Source: Methylobacterium currus (GTDB taxonomy: Bacteria > Pseudomonadota > Alphaproteobacteria > Rhizobiales > Beijerinckiaceae). From it: DNA of 64,000 bases. The notes below the pieces were generated by a model. That model searched no databases. It worked only from the letters and a program-made list of their open reading frames with translations, and was not told the DNA's origin. Within the stretch, counting starts at the first letter, position 1, and every line of letters begins with the position of its first letter. Location: the NCBI RefSeq assembly GCF_003058325.1, contig NZ_CP028843.1, positions 1,770,001 through 1,834,000 on the forward strand. Direction: 5' to 3'. Of this stretch, positions 1-9,145 are shown one piece after another. The position numbers and the translations under genes were made by a program.

Positions 1-2
1 GC

Positions 3-167
3 CTGCCGCAGGAGGTGCAGGATTCGCTGGGCGCCGCGGTGCCGTTCCCCTCGCGCCTCGGCCGGCCGGAGGAATACGCCAAGCTCGCCCTCGCCATCAT
101 CGACAACCCGATGCTCAACGGCGAGGTGATCCGCCTCGACGGCGCCCTGCGCATGCAGCCGAAGTGA
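3..167 (+). CDS. SDR-family 3-hydroxyacyl-CoA dehydrogenase, C-terminal end only
   Basis: The reading frame is open from the window edge to TGA at 165-167 and gives the last 54 residues of a short-chain dehydrogenase. The tail has the arrangement typical of type-2 3-hydroxyacyl-CoA dehydrogenases (HSD17B10-like): a [16 protein letters not shown] segment, then [20 protein letters not shown]. These enzymes oxidise 3-hydroxyacyl-CoA or 2-methyl-3-hydroxybutyryl-CoA with NAD+. The Rossmann fold and the catalytic Ser-Tyr-Lys lie outside the window, so the family is judged from the tail alone. It ends 13 bp before an acyl-CoA dehydrogenase, which fits a shared branched-chain or fatty acyl-CoA oxidation operon. 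Confidence 0.75.
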   Translation: MPQEVQDSLGAAVPFPSRLGRPEEYAKLALAIIDNPMLNGEVIRLDGALRMQPK

Positions 168-180
168 GGGGGATCACGCG

Positions 181-1311
181 ATGTTCAGCGACGACCAGAT
201 CCTGATCCGCGACACCGCCCGCAGCTTCGCGCGGGAGCGCCTGAAGCCGTTCTCGGCCGAATGGGACCGGGAGGCGCGCTTTCCCCGCGAGGCGATCGCC
301 GAGATGGGGGCGCTCGGTTTCATGGGCATGCTGGTGCCCGAGGAGCATGGCGGCGCGGCCGCCGACCATGTCGCCTATGCGCTCGCCATCGAGGAGGTGG
401 CGGCCGGCGACGGCGCGGTCTCGACGGTGATGAGCGTGCACAACTCGGTCGGCTGCATGCCGATCCTGAAGTTCGGCAGCGACGAGCAGAAGCAGCGGTT
501 CCTGGGGCCGCTCGCCCGCGGCGAGCAGCTCGGCGCCTTCTGCCTGACCGAGCCCGGTGCCGGCTCGGACGCCGCCGCCCTCAAGACCCGGGCGCGGCGC
601 AAAGGCAATGCCTGGGTCCTGTCGGGCACCAAGCAGTTCATCACCTCGGGGGCGAATGCGGACCTCGCCATCGTGTTCGCGGTGACCGATCCGGAGGCCG
701 GCAAGCGCGGCATCTCGGCCTTCATCGTGCCGACCAAGACGCCGGGCTATAAGGTCGCGCGCATCGAGCACAAGCTCGGCCAGCGCGCCTCGGACACCGC
801 CCAGATCGTGTTCGAGGAGATGGAGCTCACCCCCGACCTGATGCTCGGCCAGGAGGGCGAGGGCCTCAAGATCGCGCTCTCGAACCTCGAGGGCGGGCGG
901 ATCGGCATCGCCGCCCAGGCCGTCGGCATGGCCCGCGCGGCGTTCGAGGCAGCGCTCGCCTATGCGGGCGAGCGCGAGACCTTCGGCCAGAGGCTCAACC
1001 AGCACCAGGCGGTCGCCTTCCGTCTCGCCGACATGGCGACCCGGATCGAGGCCGCGCGCCTGCTCGTGCTGAACGCCGCCCGGCTGCGCGATGCCGGGCA
1101 GCCCTGCCTGAAGGAGGCGGCGATGGCCAAGCTCTTCGCCTCCGAGATGGCGGAAGCCGTCTGCTCCGACGCGATCCAGATCCATGGCGGCTACGGCTAT
1201 CTCGCCGATTACCCGGTCGAGCAGATCTACCGCGACGTGCGGGTGTGCCAGATCTACGAGGGCACCAGCGACGTCCAGCGCATCGTGATCAGCCGGGCGC
1301 TGACGGCGTGA
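181..1311 (+). CDS. acyl-CoA dehydrogenase
   Basis: This 376-residue flavoenzyme has the normal family length and introduces the alpha-beta double bond into an acyl-CoA thioester. The N-terminal helical domain is followed by the FAD-contact motif [11 protein letters not shown] (about 120-130) and the beta-domain segment [10 protein letters not shown]. The C-terminal signature [20 protein letters not shown] leads to IYEGTSDVQ, where Glu360 is at the position of the catalytic base in short/branched-chain enzymes. The ATG at 181 follows the SDR gene by 13 bp with GAGGGGG just upstream. The paired SDR suggests isobutyryl-CoA, 2-methylbutyryl-CoA or short-chain substrates; the exact substrate cannot be read from the sequence. 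Confidence 0.95.
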   Translation: MFSDDQILIRDTARSFARERLKPFSAEWDREARFPREAIAEMGALGFMGMLVPEEHGGAAADHVAYALAIEEVAAGDGAVSTVMSVHNSVGCMPILKFGSDEQKQRFLGPLARGEQLGAFCLTEPGAGSDAAALKTRARRKGNAWVLSGTKQFITSGANADLAIVFAVTDPEAGKRGISAFIVPTKTPGYKVARIEHKLGQRASDTAQIVFEEMELTPDLMLGQEGEGLKIALSNLEGGRIGIAAQAVGMARAAFEAALAYAGERETFGQRLNQHQAVAFRLADMATRIEAARLLVLNAARLRDAGQPCLKEAAMAKLFASEMAEAVCSDAIQIHGGYGYLADYPVEQIYRDVRVCQIYEGTSDVQRIVISRALTA

Positions 1312-1637
1312 GGCGGCGTTCGGTCGCCGCATCCGCGGCGACCGGGGGCGACGAGCCCGGCGGTGCGAAACGTCGAGCGTGGCGGTTCCAGATCGGGGAC
1401 CGCAGGGTCATGTGAAGATGGCCATCCTCGTCCGTTCAGAGCCAGTTCATCGCCACGCTGCGGAGGATGCAGGCACCATGTCGGGTTCCGGCCGTGACGT
1501 ACATCGCCCGGACTCGATCGTCTCGTCCACCGCTACGCGGCGCGGCGGCGGCACTTTAACGACTGCTTAAGTTTTTTGACGTTGTGTCGAGGCTCGCCTG
1601 GCGTTCCGGCGCCGATCCGCCGGTAGGGAGCGTCGCC
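1312..1637. other. intergenic gap with no gene
   Basis: This is about 325 bp between the acyl-CoA dehydrogenase stop and the preferred start of the GGDEF/EAL protein. One 63-codon frame runs through it, but it lacks a good ribosome site and any recognisable feature. No convincing terminator or promoter was identified. Confidence 0.5.
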
Positions 1638-4235
1638 GTGCATCCTCGTCCCGACCGGGAGGCCGAACGCCTCTCCGCCCTGCACGGCCTCGGCATCCTC
1701 GACACGCCCCCCGAGGCCCATTTCGATGCGGTCTGCCGGCTCGCCCGCGCGCTGTTCCGGGTGCCCTACGCCTGGATCTCGCTGGTCGATGCCGAGCGGC
1801 TGTGGTGCAAGGCCTCCTCCGGCATCGCGTTCGAACCGACGGCCCGGAACGCGGCCTTCTGCGGCCGCGTCATCCTGAGCGACGCCCCCCTGATGGTCGA
1901 GGACGCGGCGGCGGATCTGCGCTTCCGCGACCTCGCGCTGGTGACCGGCAAGGCGGGCGTGCGGTTCTATGCCGGCATCCCCCTGGTGCTGCGCCCGGGC
2001 CTGGCGGTTGGCACCCTCTGCCTCGGCGACACCGTTCCGCGCCGGCTCTCGGAGGACGAGACTGCGCGTCTCGCCGATCTCGCCGCGATCGTGGTGTCGC
2101 AGCTCCGGCACTACGAGGCCCGCGTCGCCAGCGAGGCCGAGGCCCTGCGCCGGCGGGCGAGCGAGGAGGCCCTGGCCTTCGCCAACCGCAACCTGGTTCT
2201 CGCCGAGCAGATGGCCCGGATCGGCCATTGGCGGGTCGACCTCGCCTCCGGCGCCGTGACCTGGTCGGACGAGGTCTGCCGCATGCACGGGCGGGCGCGG
2301 GGAGACTCGGCCGTCACCGTCGAGGAGGCCCTCGGCTACTACCATCCGGAGGATCGCGGGCGGGTCATGGCCCTCGTCGCCGAGGCGCGGGCGCGTCGGC
2401 AGGGCTTCTCCTTCAAGGCCCGGATCGTGCGGGAGGACGGCGAGGTCCGGGTCGTCGTCTCGCACGGCATCTGCGAGCCGGACGCGGCCGGCGCGACCGC
2501 GGCCCTGTTCGGCAGCGTGCAGGACGTGACCGAGATCGACCGGGCCGAGGCCGAGCTGCGCGCCAGCACCGCCCTTCTCGACGCCACCCTGGAGCACATG
2601 GACCAGGGCCTGATGATGATCGACGAGGCCGGCATCGTGCGGGTCTGCAACGAGCGCGCCATCGCGCTCCTCGACCTGCCGCGCGACCTGATGCGCGCGA
2701 GGCCGACCTTCGACGAGGTGCGGCGCCACCAGGTGGCGCAGGACGACTTTTCGCGGTGCGACACCTCCCTGCGCGAGCAGGTCGCGCACGGGCCGCTGGC
2801 GATCCATCCCCACACCTACGAGCGCGAGCGGCCGAACGGCACGGTGCTGGAGATCCGCACGGTGCCGCTTCCCACCGGCGGGGCGGTGCGCACCTACACC
2901 GACGTCACCGCCCGCAAGGCGGCCGACGCGCAGGTCGCCCACATGGCCCGGCACGACGGCCTGACCGGGCTGCCGAACCGGGCCCTGTTCCGCGACAACC
3001 TCGACCGGCGCCTGGCCGGCTTGCGGCGCCATGGCGGGACCTGCGGCGTGCTCTGCCTCGACCTCGACGGGTTCAAGGCGGTCAACGACACCCTCGGCCA
3101 CCTCGCCGGCGATGCCCTGCTGCGCGAGGTGGCGGGGCGGATCCGCGCCGCCCTGCGGCAGGAGGATCTGCCCGCGCGCGTGGGCGGCGACGAGTTCGCG
3201 ATCCTGCTCGGCGGCGAGGCCGACGCGGCCCGTGCCGCCGCGACGGCGGAGCGCCTGGTCGCGTCCCTGCGCGAGCCTGTGGATCTCGGCGGGCGGGAGG
3301 CGGTGATCGGCGTCAGCATCGGCATCGCCTTCGCGCCCGAGCACGGGCTCGACGGCGACACCCTGCTCAAGCGGGCCGACCTCGCGCTCTACCGGGCGAA
3401 ATCGGAGGGGCGCAGCACCTACCGGCTCTTCGCCGCCGCCATGGACCGGGCGGCGGCCGAGCGCCACCGCCTCGAGAGCGACCTGCGCCTGGCGCTCCAG
3501 CGTGGCGAGTTCGCCCTGCATTACCAGCCGGTCTTCGACCTCGCGGCGGGCCGGGTCGCGGCGGTCGAGGCGCTGCTGCGCTGGCACCATCCGGCCCGCG
3601 GCCCGCTCGGTCCCGCCGCCTTCCTAGCCCTCGCCGAGGAGACCGGCCTCGCCGTGCCGCTCGGCGAATGGGTGCTGCGCAGCGCCCTGCGCGACGCCCG
3701 CGCGCTCACGCCGGGGATGCGGGTGGTCGTCAACGTCGCGGGCGCGCAGCTGCGCCAGGCCGGTCTCGTCTCCATCGTCCGGGCCGCCCTGGCGGCGGCC
3801 GGGCAGGCGCCCGCACGCCTGGAACTCGACATCGCCGAGGCCGCGGTCGCGGAAGACAGCGGGCGGCTGGCGGAGCTCGCCGCCCTCGGCGTCGGGCTCG
3901 CCTTCGACGATTTCGGCGCCGGCGCCTCCTCCCTCGGCGCCCTGCAGCGCCTGCCCTTCGGGCGGATCAAGCTCGACCGGGCGCTCTCGGCCTCGGCGGC
4001 CTGCCCCGAGAGCGCCGGGCTCCTGCGCGCCGTCACCGGCCTCGGGCGGGCGCTCGGCCGGGAGGTGACCGCCAAGGGCGTCGAGACCGAGGCGCAGCTG
4101 GCCGGCCTGCGGGAGGCAGGCTGCACCGGGGCTCAGGGATTCCTGCTCGGCCGGCCCGCGCCGTTCGGCGCGCTCGCGCCGCTGCTCGGCGGCGCGGTCA
4201 CACGCCCCGGAACACGGCGTAGCCGAAGCGCGTGA
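1638..4235 (+). CDS. GAF-PAS-GGDEF-EAL cyclic-di-GMP signalling protein
   Basis: This 865-residue protein has an N-terminal GAF domain beginning DREAERLSALHGLGILDTPPE, two PAS-like segments (about 190-300 and 310-430, the first ending in QDVTEIDRAE), a GGDEF domain with intact VGGDEFAIL near residue 515, and a C-terminal EAL domain with EALLRW and DDFGAG. A dual cyclase/phosphodiesterase role in the cytoplasm is expected. The EAL domain deviates at AKGVET (usually AEGVET) and ELDIAE (usually ELEITE), so phosphodiesterase activity is doubtful. GTG 1638 was chosen because TAGGGAG precedes it and the GAF consensus begins there; GTG 1584 adds 18 residues. The 3' end overlaps the convergent HIUase-like gene by 38 bp. 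Confidence 0.9.
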   Translation: MHPRPDREAERLSALHGLGILDTPPEAHFDAVCRLARALFRVPYAWISLVDAERLWCKASSGIAFEPTARNAAFCGRVILSDAPLMVEDAAADLRFRDLALVTGKAGVRFYAGIPLVLRPGLAVGTLCLGDTVPRRLSEDETARLADLAAIVVSQLRHYEARVASEAEALRRRASEEALAFANRNLVLAEQMARIGHWRVDLASGAVTWSDEVCRMHGRARGDSAVTVEEALGYYHPEDRGRVMALVAEARARRQGFSFKARIVREDGEVRVVVSHGICEPDAAGATAALFGSVQDVTEIDRAEAELRASTALLDATLEHMDQGLMMIDEAGIVRVCNERAIALLDLPRDLMRARPTFDEVRRHQVAQDDFSRCDTSLREQVAHGPLAIHPHTYERERPNGTVLEIRTVPLPTGGAVRTYTDVTARKAADAQVAHMARHDGLTGLPNRALFRDNLDRRLAGLRRHGGTCGVLCLDLDGFKAVNDTLGHLAGDALLREVAGRIRAALRQEDLPARVGGDEFAILLGGEADAARAAATAERLVASLREPVDLGGREAVIGVSIGIAFAPEHGLDGDTLLKRADLALYRAKSEGRSTYRLFAAAMDRAAAERHRLESDLRLALQRGEFALHYQPVFDLAAGRVAAVEALLRWHHPARGPLGPAAFLALAEETGLAVPLGEWVLRSALRDARALTPGMRVVVNVAGAQLRQAGLVSIVRAALAAAGQAPARLELDIAEAAVAEDSGRLAELAALGVGLAFDDFGAGASSLGALQRLPFGRIKLDRALSASAACPESAGLLRAVTGLGRALGREVTAKGVETEAQLAGLREAGCTGAQGFLLGRPAPFGALAPLLGGAVTRPGTRRSRSA

Positions 4236-4551
4236 ACTTCAGCGGCAGGTGGTGATGCTCCGCCGCCGCCACGATGGTGAAGCGGAAGGGCACCCGGTCG
4301 AGGAAGTGCGGGCCCGGCAGCCCGCGCGCCGTGAAGTACTCGCCGAGATGGAACACCACCTCGTAGATGCCGGGCCCGATTCCGACGCCGCGCACCACCG
4401 GGTGGTCGAAGGTGCCGTCGGGGCCGATCGCCCCTTCGGCGACGGGGCGCGGGCCGGATTCCTCGATGGCCGCGAGGGTGACCCGGAGGCCGAGGGCCGG
4501 GCAGCCCTCCGCCACGTCCACGGCGTGGACCGAGACGCCGCCGGCCGTCAT
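4198..4551 (-). CDS. transthyretin-like / 5-hydroxyisourate hydrolase-like protein
   Basis: This 117-residue protein has HIUase/transthyretin (PF00576) length and layout. An N-terminal VSVHAVD contains His9, a middle segment GIGPGIYEVVFHLGEYF matches the GxYxxxFxxxxYF core, and HHHLPL sits near residue 100. True HIUases open the 5-hydroxyisourate ring in urate breakdown using His9, Arg47, His98 and a terminal YRGS. Here residue 47 is Thr and the terminus is FRGV, so the annotated reaction is uncertain. The start codon overlaps the amidase stop (ATGA), which indicates translational coupling. A related ring-opening role on another heterocycle is possible. Confidence 0.8.
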   Translation of the reverse strand: MTAGGVSVHAVDVAEGCPALGLRVTLAAIEESGPRPVAEGAIGPDGTFDHPVVRGVGIGPGIYEVVFHLGEYFTARGLPGPHFLDRVPFRFTIVAAAEHHHLPLKFTRFGYAVFRGV

Positions 4552-5996
4552 CGGGACGCCTCCTCGGATGTGGTTTTTTCCGGCAAGGTCGGCCAGCGAT
4601 CCGCGAAGGGCCGCCGCCGCTCCAGCGCCTCGGCGAGGTCGAGGAGCAGGTCGTCCTGGCCGAATCCCGCCACGAGGTGGAGGCCGATCGGCATCCCGTC
4701 CGGCGCCGGATCGACCGGCAGGCTCAAGGCCGGCAGGGCCGCGGCGTTGACCCAGCCCGAATAGACCGCGTGGCCGCGGGGGCCGACCGGCTGCCCGTCG
4801 ATCACCTCCGGATAGACCGCCTCCGCCGCCCAGGGCATCGCCGCGGCGGCGGGCGTGACGATGAGGTCGAGATCCGCGAAGGCGGCGCTCGCGGCATTGC
4901 GCAGGGCCTGCACCCTCTCGAGGATGGCGGCGAGCCGGGTCGCCGGGGCCCGCGCCCCCTCCTCGGCCATCGCCCGGTACGGCGCGCTCGCCCGCGCGGC
5001 GAGGTCCGGGTCGGCCTCGAACAGCCGGGCGAGGCCGATCTTGCCGATCTCCGGCCACAGCGCGTTCAGCCCGGCGATCTCGAACGGCAGCCCTCCCTCC
5101 TCGACCGCGACGCCCAGCGCCTCGAGATCGGCGAGCGCCCGCCGGGACGCGGCGGCGATGACCGGATCGAGGGGCGCATCGCCGATCCGCTCGACGTAGC
5201 GGGCCCGCAACGGCCGCTCGGGACGTGGGCAGAGGGCGTTGGAGCCTGGCGCGAAGCGCGACCACAGCACCCGCGGATCGGCACCTTGCAGCAGGGCGAG
5301 CACCGCGCGGCTGTCGGACACGGTGCGGGTGAGCGCGCCCGCCACCTCGAAATCGAGGAGCGGCGAGGGCAGGCCGCCGAGCCGCGGCACCCGGCCGAGG
5401 CTGCTCTTCAGCCCGACGAGACCCGTATGGGCGGCGGGCCGGCGCAGGGAGCCGCCGCCATCGGTGCCGAGGGCGATCGGCGCGTAGCCGGCGGCCGTCG
5501 CGGCGGCGCCCCCTCCGGTCGAGCCGCCGGGGGTGAGCGCGACGTTCCACGGATTGCGGGTGACGCCGAAACGGGCAGATGCCGTGTAACCTTGCACGGC
5601 GAATTCCGGCATCGTCGTCTTGGCGAGCGTCACCAGGCCGGCGCGGCGTGCCCGCGCGACGGGCAGCTCGTCGTGGGATGAGGCCGCCGCCTCCCCGGGT
5701 TCGGCATAGGTCGAGGGCAAGCCCTCGGTGACCAGGAATTCCTTCACGGTCATCGGCACGCCGTCGAGGGGAGAGAGCGGCGTGCCCGCGCGCCAGCGGG
5801 CGGCGCTCGCCTCGGCCTCGACCCGCGCCCGCGGATTCTCCCGCGCGATGGCGTTGAGGTGCGGCTCCCAGGCGGCGGCCCGCGCCTGCGCAGCCTCCAG
5901 CGCGTCGACCGGCGAGGCGTGGCCGGTGGCGAAGAGCCGGCCGAGGTCGAGCGCCGACAGGCGCCACAGCTCCGTGCTCCAAACCTCCGTGCTCAT
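4548..5996 (-). CDS. amidase (amidase signature family)
   Basis: This 482-residue hydrolase carries the amidase-signature triad. Lys85 lies in VPMTVKEF, the cis-Ser is Ser159 in TPGGSTGGGAAA, and the nucleophile is Ser183 in LGTDGGGSLRRPA. The family cleaves carboxamides such as allophanate, carbamoyl or simple amides; the substrate is not evident. It is the first gene of an operon with the HIUase-like gene (4-bp ATGA overlap) and is divergent from a polyamine-type ABC importer, whose GTG lies 107 bp away. The pairing suggests breakdown of an imported nitrogenous compound, possibly a ureide. Atypical is GGGS in place of the usual TGGS. Confidence 0.92.
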   Translation of the reverse strand: MSTEVWSTELWRLSALDLGRLFATGHASPVDALEAAQARAAAWEPHLNAIARENPRARVEAEASAARWRAGTPLSPLDGVPMTVKEFLVTEGLPSTYAEPGEAAASSHDELPVARARRAGLVTLAKTTMPEFAVQGYTASARFGVTRNPWNVALTPGGSTGGGAAATAAGYAPIALGTDGGGSLRRPAAHTGLVGLKSSLGRVPRLGGLPSPLLDFEVAGALTRTVSDSRAVLALLQGADPRVLWSRFAPGSNALCPRPERPLRARYVERIGDAPLDPVIAAASRRALADLEALGVAVEEGGLPFEIAGLNALWPEIGKIGLARLFEADPDLAARASAPYRAMAEEGARAPATRLAAILERVQALRNAASAAFADLDLIVTPAAAAMPWAAEAVYPEVIDGQPVGPRGHAVYSGWVNAAALPALSLPVDPAPDGMPIGLHLVAGFGQDDLLLDLAEALERRRPFADRWPTLPEKTTSEEASR

Positions 5997-6046
5997 GGTG
6001 TCCCTCCGACGATCAAGTGATGGCCTGACATGGGCTTTCCCTGAAA

Positions 6047-6061
6047 TGGCATACGATTTGC
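6047..6061 (+). promoter_or_regulatory. candidate sigma-54 (-24/-12) promoter
   Basis: TGGCATACGATTTGC matches the RpoN consensus TGGCACG-N4-TTGC, with the invariant GG and GC dinucleotides exactly 10 bp apart. It lies 42 bp upstream of the GTG of the ABC ATPase, inside the divergent intergenic region. The site is seen by eye only; RpoN control fits a nitrogen-source transporter but is inferred. Confidence 0.4.
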
Positions 6062-6103
6062 GACCGAACCGGCAGCAAGATCGATGCCGCAGGAACCATC
6101 ACC

Positions 6104-7213
6104 GTGACACCATCCGGACCACGCAAGGGGCCCCAGGCGGAAGGCCGGTCCGTCGTGCTCGACGGCATCACCCACCTTTACGGTGGCGCCACCGCGGTGG
6201 AAAACATCAACCTCGACATCAAGGGCGGCGAGCTGGTCTCGCTGCTGGGGCCCTCGGGCTGCGGCAAGACCACGTTGCTGCGCATCGTCGCCGGCTTCCT
6301 GCGCCAGACCGAGGGGCGGGTGATCGTCGGCGACCAGGTCATCGACGCCCTGCCGCCGAGCCGGCGCGCCGTCGGCATCGTCTTCCAGAACTACGCCCTC
6401 TTCCCGCACCTGACCGTGGCCGAGAACGTCGCCTACGGGCTCGCGGCCCGGGGCGCCCCCCGGGCCGAGCAGGCGGCGGAGGCGCGTCGCCTCCTCGATC
6501 TCGTGCAGCTGGGCCATGCCGGGGGCCGCTTCCCGCGCCAGCTCTCCGGCGGGCAGCAGCAGCGGGTGGCGCTGGCGCGGGCGCTCGCCATCCGCCCGGC
6601 GGTCCTGCTCCTCGACGAGCCCTTCGCGGCGCTCGACAAGAACCTGCGCCTCGACATGCAGATCGAGGTGAAGCGGCTCCAGCGCGTCGCCGGCGTCACG
6701 ACGCTCCTCGTCACCCACGACCAGGAGGAGGCCCTGTCGCTCTCCGATCGGGTGGCGGTGCTGTCGAACGGGCGTCTGGAGCAGTTCGCCGCCCCGACCA
6801 CGGTCTACGACGCGCCGGAGAGCCTGTTCGTCAACACCTTCGTCGGCTCGGCCAATGCCGTGCCCGGCGTGCTGCTCGGGCAGGACGGGGACGCACCGCG
6901 CATCGCCCTCGATGCCGGCGGCGAGGTCCTGGCCCGTCCCCTCGCCCGGCCGATCGCGCCGGGATCGCGGGTGACCCTGTGCCTGCGGCCCGAGCATCTG
7001 CGCCTCACCGACGGGCAGGAGGGCATCGCGGGCGTCGTCGAGATGGCGCTGCCGCTCGGTCCCACCGTCGTCCACGAGGTCCGGGTCGGCGCCGGCCGTC
7101 CGCTCAAGATCGCCGAGCCACGCCTCGGCGGCGGCGCCTTGCGGCCGCCCGGCACCCCCGTGCGCATCGCCGTCGCCCCCGGCCTCGCCTCCGCCTTCCC
7201 GGCCGCCGCCTGA
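6104..7213 (+). CDS. ABC transporter ATP-binding protein, spermidine/putrescine type
   Basis: This 369-residue cytoplasmic ATPase energises import. The Walker A is GPSGCGKTT (49-57), the ABC signature is LSGGQQQRVALARAL (about 148-162), the Walker B is LLLDEPFAALD, and the switch His is in LLVTHDQEEA. A C-terminal TOBE-like regulatory domain (about 250-369) containing LRPEHL matches PotA-type ATPases. The GTG start has AGGA about 9 bp upstream. It is the first of four genes (ATPase, binding protein, two permeases) forming a complete PotABCD-like importer divergent from the amidase operon. The ligand is unknown; a polyamine, amide or ureide-like compound is inferred from context. Confidence 0.95.
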   Translation: MTPSGPRKGPQAEGRSVVLDGITHLYGGATAVENINLDIKGGELVSLLGPSGCGKTTLLRIVAGFLRQTEGRVIVGDQVIDALPPSRRAVGIVFQNYALFPHLTVAENVAYGLAARGAPRAEQAAEARRLLDLVQLGHAGGRFPRQLSGGQQQRVALARALAIRPAVLLLDEPFAALDKNLRLDMQIEVKRLQRVAGVTTLLVTHDQEEALSLSDRVAVLSNGRLEQFAAPTTVYDAPESLFVNTFVGSANAVPGVLLGQDGDAPRIALDAGGEVLARPLARPIAPGSRVTLCLRPEHLRLTDGQEGIAGVVEMALPLGPTVVHEVRVGAGRPLKIAEPRLGGGALRPPGTPVRIAVAPGLASAFPAAA

Positions 7214-7236
7214 ATTTCAAACAAGGAGCCGTTTCG

Positions 7237-8280
7237 ATGCTCGACCGCCGCCGCCTGCTCACCACCGCCCTGTCGCTCGGCGCGATGGAGCTGTTTCCCG
7301 GCCTGTCCTTCGCGCAGGCCCGCCCTCTCGTCTTCGCCACCTTCACGGGCAGCTGGGAGGAGGCGCACAAGGCCGTGCTGGTGCCGGCGTTCCGCAAGGA
7401 GACGAGCAACGCCCCGATCGTCCTCGACCCGATGCTGTCGGTCGACCAGATCGCCAAGGTCTCGGCGGCCAAGGCCAACCCGCCGATCGACGTGATGCTG
7501 CACGATCCGGGCCCGGCCCTCACGGCTTTGGCCCAGGACCTGGTCGAGCCCTATCCGGTCGAGCGCAGCGCGGCCTTCAAGGAGCTGATCCCCGACGCGC
7601 AGGACCCGCACGGCCCGGCCGCCTTCTTCCAGGTCGTCGGCCTGACCTACAATCCCGATACGGTGAAGACCCCGCCGACCTCCTGGGCCGACCTGTGGCG
7701 GCCCGAATACAAGGGCCGGGTCGGCATCACCAACATGAACTCGACGCTCGGCACCGGCTTCATGGTCGAGATCGCCAAGATGCATGGCGGCTCGGAATCG
7801 AACATCGATCCGGCCTTCAAGGCGATGGAAAAACTGAAGCCCAACCTCTCGGCGGTGGCGGCCAATCCCGGCGCCCTCGCCACCCTGTTCCAGCAGGGGC
7901 AGGTCGACATCTCGCCCGGCAACTTCAACGCGATCCAGATCCTGAAAGCCAAGGGCGTGCCGGTGGAGTTCGTGGCGCCGAAGGAAGGCGCCATCGCCTT
8001 CAAGACGCTGATCCAGATCGTGAAGAACTCGCCCAACCGCGAGCTGGCGTTCAAGCTGATCGAGGCGGCGATCTCCGAGCCGGTCCAGACCCGGCTGATG
8101 CAGGCGCCCTACCTCGTCGTGCCGACCAACACCAAGGTGAAGATGACCGGCGAGATCGCCCGGGTGCTGGCGCGCGACACCGACGACCTGAAGAAGAAAT
8201 TCGTGTTCCAGGACTGGAAGACGATCAACGCCCAGCGCCCGGCCTGGATCGAGCGGTTCAACCGCGAGATCAAGCTGTAG
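7237..8280 (+). CDS. ABC transporter periplasmic substrate-binding protein (PotD-like)
   Basis: This 347-residue binding protein has an N-terminal export signal, a twin-arginine-like DRRRLLTTALSLG followed by a hydrophobic stretch ending SFAQA (about residue 28). The mature part has spermidine/putrescine-type landmarks: the TSWADLWRPEYKGRVGI segment near 150-165 and NLSAVAANPGALATLFQQG, which forms the ligand cleft wall. It would deliver ligand to the two downstream permeases. The ATG at 7237 has AAGGAG 8 bp upstream and lies 23 bp after the ATPase stop. The ligand cannot be assigned from sequence alone. Confidence 0.93.
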   Translation: MLDRRRLLTTALSLGAMELFPGLSFAQARPLVFATFTGSWEEAHKAVLVPAFRKETSNAPIVLDPMLSVDQIAKVSAAKANPPIDVMLHDPGPALTALAQDLVEPYPVERSAAFKELIPDAQDPHGPAAFFQVVGLTYNPDTVKTPPTSWADLWRPEYKGRVGITNMNSTLGTGFMVEIAKMHGGSESNIDPAFKAMEKLKPNLSAVAANPGALATLFQQGQVDISPGNFNAIQILKAKGVPVEFVAPKEGAIAFKTLIQIVKNSPNRELAFKLIEAAISEPVQTRLMQAPYLVVPTNTKVKMTGEIARVLARDTDDLKKKFVFQDWKTINAQRPAWIERFNREIKL

Positions 8281-8290
8281 GAGGCGTGTC

Positions 8291-9136
8291 GTGGTTCTGC
8301 CGGACGTCACCACCTATCCGTTGCGGCTGGCAAGCCCGCTCGCCCTGTTCTTCGCGGCGTTCTTCGCCGCGCCCCTGGTGGCGCTTCTCGGGCTGTCGCT
8401 CCAGGGGGCGGACGGGCATCTCGGGTTGTCGCAATACGCAGCTTTCCTGGGCGACGGGTTCAGCCTCGGCGTGCTCCTCGGCACGCTCTGGCTCGGGCTC
8501 AAGGTCACGATGGCCTGCCTGGTCCTCGGCCTGCCGCTCGCGCTCGTCGCGACCCGGGCCGGGGGCTGGGTGCGGGGCCTCGTCATCCTGGCGGTGCTGA
8601 CCCCGCTCCTCACCAGCGTGGTCATCCGCACCTTCGCGTGGATCGTGATCCTCGGCCGGCAGGGAGTGGTCAATTCCGTCCTCTCCTCCCTGGGGCTGAT
8701 CGAGACGCCTTTGCGGATGCTCTACGCGGAAGGAGGCCTCGTCGCGGCGCTCGCCCAGGTGCAGATGCCGCTCATGGTGCTGCCGCTGATGACGGCGCTG
8801 TCGCGCATCGACCCGAGCCTGTGGGACGCATCGGAGGCGCTCGGGGCCGGGCGCTGGCGCACCTTCGTCCGCGTGACCCTGCCGCTCTGCCTGCCCGGCC
8901 TGATCGCCGGGGCGGTCCTCACCTTCGCGGCGGCGATCTCGGGCTTCATCACCCAGTCGCTGATCGGCGGCGGGCAGATGCTGTTCATGCCGGGCTACAT
9001 CTACCAGCAGGCCATCGCGCTCCAGAACTGGCCCTTCGCGGCGGCGATGTCGGTGATCTTCCTCGTCGCGGTGCTCGCCGTGGTGCTGGCCTTCAACGCG
9101 CTCGGCCGCCTCGCCCGCGGCTACGCGCAGACCTGA
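8291..9136 (+). CDS. ABC transporter permease, PotB-like
   Basis: This 281-residue inner-membrane permease has about six hydrophobic helices. Its cytoplasmic EAA loop is DASEALGAGRWRTFVRVTLP (about 178-197), which docks on the ATPase. The GTG start is preceded by TAGGAGG at ideal spacing and lies 10 bp after the binding-protein stop, so co-transcription is clear. It forms the translocation channel with the following permease. It belongs to the binding-protein-dependent type I family. Confidence 0.94.
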   Translation: MVLPDVTTYPLRLASPLALFFAAFFAAPLVALLGLSLQGADGHLGLSQYAAFLGDGFSLGVLLGTLWLGLKVTMACLVLGLPLALVATRAGGWVRGLVILAVLTPLLTSVVIRTFAWIVILGRQGVVNSVLSSLGLIETPLRMLYAEGGLVAALAQVQMPLMVLPLMTALSRIDPSLWDASEALGAGRWRTFVRVTLPLCLPGLIAGAVLTFAAAISGFITQSLIGGGQMLFMPGYIYQQAIALQNWPFAAAMSVIFLVAVLAVVLAFNALGRLARGYAQT

Positions 9137-9145
9137 GGAGTTCCG

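Noticed and set aside
1533..3590. A 685-codon minus-strand frame under the GGDEF/EAL gene
   Set aside because: Antisense shadow; no domain, no ribosome site and low-complexity composition.
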